The translations under genes and the position numbers were made by a program. This document shows positions 17,482 to 26,200 of a DNA stretch of 64,000 nucleotides, piece after piece. Source of the stretch: Polaromonas sp. CF318 (GTDB lineage Bacteria > Pseudomonadota > Gammaproteobacteria > Burkholderiales > Burkholderiaceae_C). The stretch covers positions 1-64,000 of the forward strand of contig NZ_AKIV01000064.1 in assembly GCF_000282655.1 (NCBI RefSeq), read 5' to 3'. The notes under the pieces are model-generated. The model had not been told where the DNA came from, searched no databases, and saw only the letters and a program-made list of their open reading frames with translations. Numbering within the stretch: the stretch's first letter is position 1; each line of letters starts with the position of its first letter.

Positions 17482-18414
17482 TTATATACCGTCGGCCTTG
17501 TGCTGCTGCGCAAAGCTTTTGGCCAGGTCCAGGAAATTCTTTTCGGCCGGGGAGTTGCTGTCTTCCCGGCTTACCAGCGTGATGGGCGCCACCAGGGCCG
17601 GCCGGGCATTGCGGATGCGGCAGTACACCACGCTCTCGCGGTGGAAATTCTTCATCGAGGCGGGAACGACGGAGACGCCCGCGCCGGCCGCGACCAGGCT
17701 GATATTGGTCAGCATGCGCTCGACCTCCGTGGCGATCTTGAGCGTGAAGCCCGCCTGTTCGCAAGCCTCGATCAGGTCCGAATACATGCCCGGCGCGCCG
17801 TGCCTGCGCACCAGGATGAACTGTTCATCGGCCAGGGACCTCAGGTCGAGGACCGGCATCTTGTCCCTGGTGGCGCCCGCGATCAGCGCGTGGCCCACCG
17901 GCAGGATCAGCAGCATCTCTTCTTCGAGCAAGGAAAAAAAACTCACGCCGCGCGGATGGCTGACGGGCGAACGCAAGATCGCGACATTGACCGTGCCCCT
18001 GTCTATGCCCTCGGTCAGCTCGGCCGCATTGGCTTCCCGGAGATCCAGGTGGACATCGGGATAGGCGTCGCGGTAGGCGCGGATGATGCCGGGAATCAAG
18101 GGATGGGCCGCGGCCGAACTGGTAAAGCCTATGGCCAGCGTGCCTTCAAAACCCTGCGCGGCGCGCGCGGCGCGCGCCGCGGCCAACTCGACGCCGCGCA
18201 GTATGGCCTTGGCCTCCTGGACAAACACGGCGCCGCCGGCCGTCAGCGCCGCGCCCTTGGGATGGCGGCGGAACAACTCGAAGCCCAGTTCTTCTTCCAG
18301 CAGCCGGATCTGGTGGCTCAGGGGCGGCTGCTGCATGTTGAGCCGCTCGGCGGCGCGCGTGAAGTGCTGCTCCTCGGCAACCATCAGGAAGTAGCGCAGG
18401 TGTCTCAGTTCCAT
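17482..18414 (-). CDS. LysR family transcriptional regulator (BenM/CatM-like)
   Basis: 310 residues. MELRHLRYFLMVAEEQHFTRA and NMQQPPLSHQIRLLEEELG are typical of the BenM/CatM/HcaR branch; a LysR substrate-binding domain follows. It is divergently placed from the dicarboxylate-type symporter at 18589, the usual position for its target gene, and the 174-bp gap holds two palindromes. I infer that it controls that transporter in response to an aromatic or organic acid; the ligand is not readable. Confidence 0.9.
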   Translation of the reverse strand: MELRHLRYFLMVAEEQHFTRAAERLNMQQPPLSHQIRLLEEELGFELFRRHPKGAALTAGGAVFVQEAKAILRGVELAAARAARAAQGFEGTLAIGFTSSAAAHPLIPGIIRAYRDAYPDVHLDLREANAAELTEGIDRGTVNVAILRSPVSHPRGVSFFSLLEEEMLLILPVGHALIAGATRDKMPVLDLRSLADEQFILVRRHGAPGMYSDLIEACEQAGFTLKIATEVERMLTNISLVAAGAGVSVVPASMKNFHRESVVYCRIRNARPALVAPITLVSREDSNSPAEKNFLDLAKSFAQQHKADGI

Positions 18415-18425
18415 CGCCTCAGCCC

Positions 18426-18474
18426 ATCTTTTAAAGATATCAGGAGTACTGCATCCGGATTTTAGGTATATACC
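18426..18474. promoter_or_regulatory. Two palindromes in the LysR/symporter divergent promoter
   Basis: ATCTTT-T-AAAGAT (18426-18438) lies just before the LysR start, and GGTATATACC (18465-18474), a perfect 10-bp palindrome, lies in the middle of the intergenic region. Their size and place fit recognition and activation sites for a LysR regulator. The CTTTTAAAG core of the first recurs in the palindrome at 31648-31664 upstream of TPS locus 2. Confidence 0.45.
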
Positions 18475-18588
18475 CTCCGCGCCGGTGACACCTGCGCGTC
18501 TTTACACTCACCGTCCATCCTAAAAAATCCACCGTATGGCGCGGCTCGCGAAGTCCCGCGGCAAGATCGCCCGTAGACTGGGCGATCG

Positions 18589-19863
18589 ATGACCAGAACC
18601 AGAAAAACGCTTCGCCATCCCATCTCGCAGATGGCCCTCGCCTTTGCCGCCGGCATGTTGCTGGGGCACTTCTTCCCTTCAGCCGGCGCACTGATGAAAC
18701 CCTTGAGCGACGGCTTTCTGCGCCTGGTCGGCATGCTGATCGGCGTGCTGATTTTTTGCCTGGTGGTATCAGGCATCGCCGGCATGCGCAACCGGCTGCA
18801 GGCCACGCAAGTGGGCGTCAAGGCTTTCTTCTATTTCGAGGCCATGGCGGCGCTTTCGCTGGCGGCGGGCATTGTGGGCGCCCTGCTGCTGGCGCCCGGC
18901 AAGGGATTCGCCCCGGTTTTTACCGCCGAGGCCGCGCAGCACGCGGCGCCCGCGCCGGCCACGCAAAGCGCGAGCGGCTTTTTGCTCGACATCATTCCCT
19001 CGACATTCACCAGCGCCTTCACCGGCAACAGCATTCTGCAGGTCCTGCTGCTGGCGCTGCTGACGGGCATCGCGCTGGCGCGCGTAGGCGAGCGCGGCCG
19101 CGGCCTGCTGGAGCTCATAGAAGGCGTGCAGCAGGTGTTCTACGGCATGGTCGGCATGATCCTGAAGCTGGCGCCGCTGGCCGCCTTCGGCGCCGTGGCT
19201 TTCATGATAGGCCGCTACGGCATATCCTCGGCGCTGCCACTGCTGCATTTTCTCGCCGCAATCTACCTCGTCAGCATCTTGTTCGTCTTCGTCGTGATGG
19301 GCCTGGTCGCGCGTGCCGCCGGCTGCAACATCTTCCGCCTGGTCGCCTATGTGAAGGAAGAGCTGATGCTGGTCTTTTTCACCAGCTCATCGATCGCCGC
19401 CCTGCCGGGCCTGGTCGAGAAGCTGGAAAAAATGGGCTGCGCCAAACCGGTGGTGCGCCTGATGCTGCCGGCCGGCTACAGCTTCAACCTGAACGGCAGC
19501 ACTCTTTACATCGCGATGGCCGCGGTCTTCCTGGCACAGGTGGCGCATGTCGACCTGGGGTTCTGGCAGCTGCTGTCGCTGCTGGGCATCATGATGCTGA
19601 CATCCAAGAGCGCCGCCAGCGTCGCCGGTTCGTCCTTCGTGGCCCTAGCCGCGACGCTGGCCAGCCTGAACCTGATTCCCCTGGCCGGCATGGTCTTGCT
19701 GCTGGGTGTGGAGCGGCTGATGAAATGCCGTTCCCTCACCAACGTGATCGGCAATTGTGTGGCCTGTATCGCCGTCTGCGCCTGGGAAAAAGCGCTGGAC
19801 CGCCAGGCCATGCATCAGGCCCTGTCGGGCAAGGACCTCCCGGCCGCCGCCAACCAGATCTGA
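18589..19863 (+). CDS. Sodium/proton:dicarboxylate (DAACS) family symporter
   Basis: 424 residues with about 8 membrane segments plus re-entrant loops of the GltPh/DctA fold. Family motifs are present with changes: FFTSSSIAALPGLVEKL (HP1 serine-rich loop), GYSFNLNGSTLYIAMAAVFLAQ (usually NLDGT), SKSAASVAGSSFVALAATL (HP2) and TNVIGNCVACIAV (TM8 Asn). The Asp-to-Asn and Thr-to-Ser changes in the NLDGT motif suggest altered cation or substrate preference. It takes up a C4-dicarboxylate or acidic amino acid. Its 3' end overlaps the convergent glycosyltransferase gene by 49 bp. Confidence 0.88.
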   Translation: MTRTRKTLRHPISQMALAFAAGMLLGHFFPSAGALMKPLSDGFLRLVGMLIGVLIFCLVVSGIAGMRNRLQATQVGVKAFFYFEAMAALSLAAGIVGALLLAPGKGFAPVFTAEAAQHAAPAPATQSASGFLLDIIPSTFTSAFTGNSILQVLLLALLTGIALARVGERGRGLLELIEGVQQVFYGMVGMILKLAPLAAFGAVAFMIGRYGISSALPLLHFLAAIYLVSILFVFVVMGLVARAAGCNIFRLVAYVKEELMLVFFTSSSIAALPGLVEKLEKMGCAKPVVRLMLPAGYSFNLNGSTLYIAMAAVFLAQVAHVDLGFWQLLSLLGIMMLTSKSAASVAGSSFVALAATLASLNLIPLAGMVLLLGVERLMKCRSLTNVIGNCVACIAVCAWEKALDRQAMHQALSGKDLPAAANQI

Positions 19864-21671
19864 TGCAGGCGATCGCCCAGGCACTCCGAGCGGCCCAGGA
19901 ACAAGGCGTCCAGGCATTCGGGCCGCTCCAGCCGGCGGTATAGCGCGGCCCGCTCCGTGTAGTGGTCGGCCATGCGGATGGCGGCCGCGACGTAATCCTC
20001 CACGCTGGCGGCGATGCTCCAGTCCGGCAGGCCCAGGCGCCGGAACAGCGCCTCGTCGATATGCTCGAACACCTCGGGGCCCGTCTTGCACACACCGGGC
20101 AGGCCGACCGTCATCGCGTCGGTGATGCCGTTGGTGTTGCCGAAGGGGAAAGGACTCAGGAACATGTCGCAGCGGCTGAAGATGGCGAGGTAGTCCGGAT
20201 AGGGCTGGTGGGCGTAGACCTCGGCGTCCGGCAGGTAGCGGCGTATCACCCTTCTCACCTGCGGGTAGATCAGGCCGGTCGCCTGCCCGATCAGGAAATG
20301 AAAGCGCACCTGCTTGCGCGAGCCGGCGCGTATCTTCTGGCAGGCCAGCAGGAACTTCGGGTTGAGCTTCATGGTGGTCGAGGCCACGGCGATGTTGACC
20401 ACGGGCGAGTCCTGCCGCGGCGGCCGTGCCAGCGAGACCTCGATGGCGGACGGCCGGTAAGGCTGCCCGTCCTTCGGCAGGCGCAGCAGGGTTTCGCTGA
20501 AGCAGGCCGGATCGCCGACAAAGTCGTCCTCCACGCTGATGTAGTCGATGCGGTCGGAGTGCGTGGTGGCGGGATGGCCCAGCGCGGCCACCTGCACGGG
20601 CGCCAGGCGCTGGTTGGCCGCGAACATGGTGATGGGAAACATGCCGACGCTGGGCATGTAGAACACGGCGGGCTTGAGGGCGCAGGCCAGCGTGTGCAGC
20701 TGGCGCAGGCAGGCGATCATGTCGTTGGGCGCCTCGAAATCCACGACCTCGTCGAACACCGCCCGGCCCAGCTCGTCGATATTGCCGGGGTAGGCGACGG
20801 CCACCAGGTAGAAGTGCCGGCGCGCGGCCTCCATGCTCCTGGAATGCGTGCGGTAAATCGAATGCCCGCCGGAAAACCACTCGAGCAGCACCAGCATGAC
20901 CGGCTTGTCCGCGCTGGCCGGGGTCAAGGCGGGCGGCACGCGAGCCAGGCCCAGCGCGTCCAGCTTCTTGCGGATCAAGCGGTTGATGGGGCGCTTGATT
21001 TCATGGCGGCCGGGCAGGTCGGCGTAGCTGCAATGCATGTACACGTCGTGCAGGATGCCCAGCGGCAGCAGGTCCAGTGTTTCGATTTCCTCGAGATGAT
21101 CGGGCAGCCAGGCCAGCAAGGCCTCGCGCTTGGAATGCGCGGCGGGTGAGCCCAGAAAACGCGGCGAGAGCAAGGCCGTGAACAGCGCGGCGGCCAGCTT
21201 TTTGTTCTGCCGCCACAGCAGCTCCGCGTCCAACGGAATTTCCGATTCGGGCGAGTACAGGATGCAGAACTTCACCAGGTTCTGCTCGCTCACATGAAAC
21301 TCCGGCGCGCCGGGGCCCAGGAAGTTAAGCGACTTCAGGATGTGGTCGCAATGGACGAAGGCGCTGGCGGCGAAGAGCGCCGAGAGCCAGCGCTGGAAGT
21401 TGATGAACTGGCCGAAGCCGCCGGGGGTGACGTGAAAGCTCGGGTCGGAAAACAGGGCCGAGATGGCGCTGGTGATGCGGGTCAGACCGTGCGCGTCGCG
21501 CTCCTGCGCGCCTATGGCGGCCGACAGGCTGAGCGCGAAGTTGCCGTCCAGGTTGCCGTAGTTCCTGTCTATGAGCAGCAGGAGCTTGACCAGCTCGCGA
21601 GCGGCCGGCTCCTGCTGCCGCGAGTAGCACAGGTATTCGAAGTTCTCCAGCGAAAAAACGTCCTCAGCCAT
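19815..21671 (-). CDS. HMW1C-like protein N-glycosyltransferase (GT41 family)
   Basis: 618 residues from ATG 21671, close to the Actinobacillus (about 620) and Haemophilus (about 650) HMW1C enzymes. An all-alpha N-terminal domain precedes a GT-B catalytic region. Motifs that I recognise from HMW1C are ILHDVYMHCSYADLPGRHE, VLLEWFSGGHSIYRTHS, VAVAYPGNIDELGRAVFDEV, FYMPSVGMFPITMFAANQRL, ALGHPATTHSDRIDY, CFSETLLRLPKDGQPY and SPFPFGNTNGITDAMTVGLP (UDP-sugar side). HMW1C enzymes act in the cytoplasm, adding hexoses to Asn in N-X-S/T of TPS adhesins before export. It is the last gene of TPS operon 2. ATG 21671 has an AAGGGGG ribosome site; an upstream TTG at 21689 is less likely. Confidence 0.93.
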   Translation of the reverse strand: MAEDVFSLENFEYLCYSRQQEPAARELVKLLLLIDRNYGNLDGNFALSLSAAIGAQERDAHGLTRITSAISALFSDPSFHVTPGGFGQFINFQRWLSALFAASAFVHCDHILKSLNFLGPGAPEFHVSEQNLVKFCILYSPESEIPLDAELLWRQNKKLAAALFTALLSPRFLGSPAAHSKREALLAWLPDHLEEIETLDLLPLGILHDVYMHCSYADLPGRHEIKRPINRLIRKKLDALGLARVPPALTPASADKPVMLVLLEWFSGGHSIYRTHSRSMEAARRHFYLVAVAYPGNIDELGRAVFDEVVDFEAPNDMIACLRQLHTLACALKPAVFYMPSVGMFPITMFAANQRLAPVQVAALGHPATTHSDRIDYISVEDDFVGDPACFSETLLRLPKDGQPYRPSAIEVSLARPPRQDSPVVNIAVASTTMKLNPKFLLACQKIRAGSRKQVRFHFLIGQATGLIYPQVRRVIRRYLPDAEVYAHQPYPDYLAIFSRCDMFLSPFPFGNTNGITDAMTVGLPGVCKTGPEVFEHIDEALFRRLGLPDWSIAASVEDYVAAAIRMADHYTERAALYRRLERPECLDALFLGRSECLGDRLHQIWLAAAGRSLPDRA

Positions 21672-21734
21672 GGCACCCCCTTGCGTCAACGGCCCGGGCG
21701 GGCAGCGCCAGTATCGCCGTTGCCGACGCCGGGC

Positions 21735-23294
21735 TCACTGGAACAGCCCGGAAAAAGTGCGGTCCAGCCGGTCCTGGGCGAGCGCGAGTTTTTCCTCCTG
21801 CGCCTTGAGCCAGGCGGCATCCTGTTCCATCCGGCTCTTCTCGGCCGCGAGCATCCTGGCGGTCTCCGCGCGCTGCGGGCCGCCCAGGCCCTTGCTCGAG
21901 GCCAGCATGTTCTGCGCGGTCAGCGAAGCCTGGTAGCGCTCCTGCGTCAGCGGGAATTCCGTACGCGGGAACTTGAAGGTTTTGACCGCTTCGGCATACA
22001 GCTGCCTCACGGTATCAAAGGGAATCTCGGCGGGCTTGAGCTTGTGGGCGCGCCCGTGGTTGACCAGTTCCGAGGCGAAATGGTGGCCGACACGGAAGGG
22101 GACGTCGGCGTCCCGCTGCAGGATGTCGGCCAGCTCGGTGGTGGTGGAATAGTCGGCTTCGACTTCCTGCAGGGCGCGGCTGCGGTCGATGACGAGGTTG
22201 TTCATCAGGTCGGCCAGCTTCACAAAGGCATCGGTCGTGAGCTCCAGGGTTTTTTCGACCTGGTCGCGCTTGTAGTCGGGCATGCCGGGCGTGACGTTGT
22301 GCGCCTCCAGCTGGTAGGTGAAGGCGCGGCCCACCACCTCGCTGGCCTGCAGCCGCAGCGTGTTGAGGGCATAGGGGTTGCGCTTTTGCGGCATGATGCT
22401 GCTCGTGCCGGTGAGCCGTCCTTCCCGGATGGTGATCCAGGGAGCGGTCTGGTGGTACTGGGTGTGCATGTCCTGCACCAGCACGCCCATCATCAGTGCC
22501 GCGTTGCTGCACAGGCCCACCAGTTCCACACCCTGGTCCAGCGCGCCGAGCTGGGCCGCGTCGTAGGAGTTTTCCAGCGCGCCGTCAAAACCCAGCAGTT
22601 CCGCCAGTCGCTCACGGTTGACCGGAAAGCTCGAGGTGCCGAGCACACCCGCGCCCAGCGGGCTCAGGTTGAGGCGCGCGTAGGCTTCCTTCAGGCGCGC
22701 GCTGTCGCGCCCGAAAACCGAGGCGAAGGCCAGCAGGTAGTGCGCGTAGGTGGTGGGCTGGGCCTGCACGCCATTGGTATAGGCCGGCACGATGGTGTCC
22801 AGGTTTTTCTCGGCCACGGCCAGCAGCTGCGCTTTCGACTGGATCATCGCGGCCATCAGGGCCAGCGCGCGCTCGCGCTGCATCAGGCGCCGCGTGGTGG
22901 ACAGCATGTCCTGGCGGCTGCGGCCTGAATGCATGCGCGAGCCGTCCGGGCCGGCCAGCGCCAGGATCAGCGGTTCATACTGCAGATAGTCCCCCGGGCG
23001 CTTGGCGCCGGGCTGGTTGCCGTTCCTGATCACCTGGTCGACCGCCCGCGCGATTTTTTTGCCGAGCTCGGGCGGGACGATCCGGGTCTCCACCACCATC
23101 ACAGTGGAGGCCTTGTTCATCTCACCGAGGAAATGGAAATTGTCGTGCTCGACCTTCCCGGGGGTTTTGTCCGCGGCGACGGCCGCCCCGCACAGCGATG
23201 CCAGCAGCAACGCAAGCAGCACCAGCCGCCCGGTGCGGCGCGGCGGCATGAAGCGGATGGTCGCCGCCGTGGACGCGGGCTCAAGGCGTCGCAT
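21735..23294 (-). CDS. Exported argininosuccinate-lyase-like protein (fumarase/ASL superfamily)
   Basis: 519 residues. Superfamily motifs are intact: MHSGRSRQDM (compare HTGRSRND), QPTTYAHYLLAF (compare GYTHLQ, with the general base His) and TGTSSIMPQKRNPYALN (signature loop with the catalytic Ser). An N-terminal extension, from the internal ATG at 23249 PPRRTGRLVLLALLLASLCG, is a clear signal peptide. ASL itself is cytoplasmic, so export is unusual. Superfamily members cleave C-N or C-O bonds releasing fumarate-like products. ATG 23294 overlaps tpsA2 by 14 nt, exactly as in locus 1; ATG 23249 is the alternative. The substrate is unknown; it is unlikely to serve arginine synthesis. Confidence 0.85.
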   Translation of the reverse strand: MRRLEPASTAATIRFMPPRRTGRLVLLALLLASLCGAAVAADKTPGKVEHDNFHFLGEMNKASTVMVVETRIVPPELGKKIARAVDQVIRNGNQPGAKRPGDYLQYEPLILALAGPDGSRMHSGRSRQDMLSTTRRLMQRERALALMAAMIQSKAQLLAVAEKNLDTIVPAYTNGVQAQPTTYAHYLLAFASVFGRDSARLKEAYARLNLSPLGAGVLGTSSFPVNRERLAELLGFDGALENSYDAAQLGALDQGVELVGLCSNAALMMGVLVQDMHTQYHQTAPWITIREGRLTGTSSIMPQKRNPYALNTLRLQASEVVGRAFTYQLEAHNVTPGMPDYKRDQVEKTLELTTDAFVKLADLMNNLVIDRSRALQEVEADYSTTTELADILQRDADVPFRVGHHFASELVNHGRAHKLKPAEIPFDTVRQLYAEAVKTFKFPRTEFPLTQERYQASLTAQNMLASSKGLGGPQRAETARMLAAEKSRMEQDAAWLKAQEEKLALAQDRLDRTFSGLFQ

Positions 23295-26200
23295 CGTCTT
23301 TGCCCGCGGCGGATGCGTTGAGATCGGCGCCGGGCGACAGCACGGAAATGGTGAGCCTGTCCGTGCCGGTTCCGGGGGGCGGCGTCGCGATGTCGCCCGC
23401 CAGCGGCGCCATCCAGTCGCCGCCGGCCATTTCGGTCTGCAGCGCGGCGGTGGCGGCGGCCGACGCCGTGCTGGTCAGGCTGTTGTTGATGGTGCCGCCC
23501 AGGCTGCGCAGCACGGTGCCGGAGCCGGTGGCGGCAATCGTCGTGACATCCGAGGACTGGCTGAAGGCCTGCCCGTTAGGCGCGCTGGCGCTGATGAGCA
23601 GCAGGCCGTTCTCCACCTGCAGCTTGTTGGTGCCGCCGTCTATGCGCACGCCGTAGCTGCCGCCCGAGCCCGAAACGCGCAGGCTGCCGTCGCCGCCCGT
23701 GCTGACGGTGTTGAAGGCATTGGGGCTGCTGCCGACGATGGAGAGCCCCTCGCCGGATCCGGCGGTCGTCGCCTGGATGTCGATGTCGCCGCTGCCCGAG
23801 GTGATGCTGACGCCGTTGGCGGCGCCCGAGGCCGCACTGCGCAGCAGGACCGCCGGCGCGGTGGAGGCCGCGCCGCTGTTGCCCGTGACCGAGAGCTTGC
23901 CCGACACCGTGGAGATGGCGGCGGAACTGGTCGCCGTGGAAGGGTAGATGGTGACACCGCTGCCGTAGGTGGAACTGCCGGCCACGCTCACCGTACCGCT
24001 GCCGGTGGCGCGTATGACGTTGTTGCCGGTCAGCACGCCCACGCCGTCGCCGTAGACACTGCTGCCGGTGATCGCGAGCGCGCCGTTCTCGACGCTGACC
24101 AGCGCCTTGCCGCCGCCGTAGATGCTGACCCCGTTGCCCTGGTCGGCGGCATTGCCGACCAGCGTCACATTACCGGCGCCCGTGGTCTGGATGCGGTTGG
24201 CGACGTTCTGGATGGCGATGCCGTGGTCCAGCTCGCCGACGTTGGGTGAGTGGAAGTTGCCGACCAGCATGATGTTGCCGCCCTGAGAGGCAATGTTGTT
24301 GACCGAGTTGGTGCTCGAAGCGCTGCCGCCCAGCGAGATGGCGTCCGAGGTGCCTATGGAGTCGCCGCGGAAGGTGATGTCACCGCTTACGGTGGTGACG
24401 CTGACACCGTTCGAGTTGCCGGTGGAGTTCAGGAAGATGCCGTAGCCGCCGAAACTGCTGGTGCTGTTGCCGTTGACGGCGATGGCGCCACTGCCGGTGC
24501 TGATGTTGATCGCCGCATTGGCACCGGAGGGCGCGATGTCGACGCCTCGGCCCGAATAACTGGTGCCATCCAGCGTCAGCGCACCCGACTGCGTGCCCAG
24601 GTTGATGCTGGCGTAGGTGCCGCTGGCATCCAGCGACACGGCCTTGAACGAGCCGGTGGTCGGATTGACCACGCTGTTGTTGGCCAGCAGCTTGAGCGCG
24701 CCGGCGGTGCTGCTGATGTTGACCCTGGAGGCGGTGGCCGCGCTGGCGCCGCTGCCCGAACTCAGCAGCCCCAGCGCGGGCGTGGTGCCGCCCGAGGTGT
24801 TGCCGGCCACCGTGATGGCGCCGTCCGAGAAAATGCTGATGGAGGATCCCGAGCCCGTCGAATTGAGCACCGTGCCGTAGCTGCCGGTGCTGCTTCCGCC
24901 CAGCGTGATCGCACCGCCGGCCGTGGCATTGAGCACCACGCCGCCGGTGCCCGAGGCCGCCAGGTAAACGCCGCGGCCGGAACCGGCAAAGCCGTTGGAA
25001 TTGGCCTGCACGGTCAGGTTGCCGCTGCCCACGGTGAGTTGCTGCGAGGAGGTGCTGGCGGTCGAGCAGATCAGCACGCCAAAGCCGGAAGTCGCGTTGC
25101 CCCTGATCGTCAGGTCGCCGGAGCCGCTGGCAGCCAGGGTGTTGTTGGTGCTGAAGATGCGCGTGCCGTTGCCGCTGCCCAGGTTGGTGCTGTCCACCGT
25201 GATGGAGCCGGCGCCGCTGGTCAGAACATTGCTGCCGCCGGTGAGCACAAAGGCGTCGCCGGTTCCGCTGGCGCTGGCGACGTTGGCCAGGATGGCGATG
25301 TTGCCGCCGCCGGCATTGAGCGTAGAGCCGGAGATATTCACCGCGCTGGTGCTGGAGCTTGTCGAGGTGGAGGCGCCGCGTATCGTGATGTTGCCGCCGC
25401 TGGTGCTCAGCATGCTGCCCCCGGTGATTGCCACGCCCGAGGCGCCGCTCTGGTTGGTGGCGGCATAGCCGGTCAGCGGATTGGTGCCGCCGCTGATGGT
25501 GATGGACCCGCCGTTGGTGCTGATGGTGCTGCCCGTCAGGGCCACCGAGCCGTTGCCGTTGTTGGCGAAATTGGAGGATAGCGTGACGTTGAGGCTCTTG
25601 CCGGTGCCGTTGGAGATGGTGCGACTGCCGATGATGATGTTGCGGTGCGCCTGCAGGGTCAGCGAGGCATTGCCAACCCCCTTGACGTTGTCCAGCACGT
25701 TGATGTCGCCCGAGGTGCCGCCGACGGCGGAGGTCAGGACAATCACGTTGGCGCCTTCGGACAGCGACGCGTTGAGGACGGCCGAGCTCAGGTTGGAGCT
25801 GGCCGCGCCGCTGGAGGTGAAGGGCGAGCTCGAGGTCGCACCGACGCTTGCCGTGCTTGTGATGTTGATGTTGTAGGGATCTATCAGCCAGGTGCCGCCC
25901 TTGCCGGAGGCCGCGCTGATGTCCACCGAGCCCGTCGCGTCCAGGTGGTGGCCCGAGGTCTCGACCAGGCCGCCGCTGCCGGTTTGGCCGCCGCCCAGCA
26001 CGGTGATGCCACCATGAAAGCGCGTGCTGTCGGTGGACCACAGGATGACTTTGCCGCCGTCGCCGCTGCTGATCGCGTCGGCGTGGATGCGGGCGTCTTC
26101 GCCCATGAAAGTCCCGACGGCCTGGCGCTCGGCGCCGCTGCCCTGGTAGTTGCCGCCGACCAGCACGGTGCCGCCGCCGGCGTCGCCCGAGGCGTCGATG

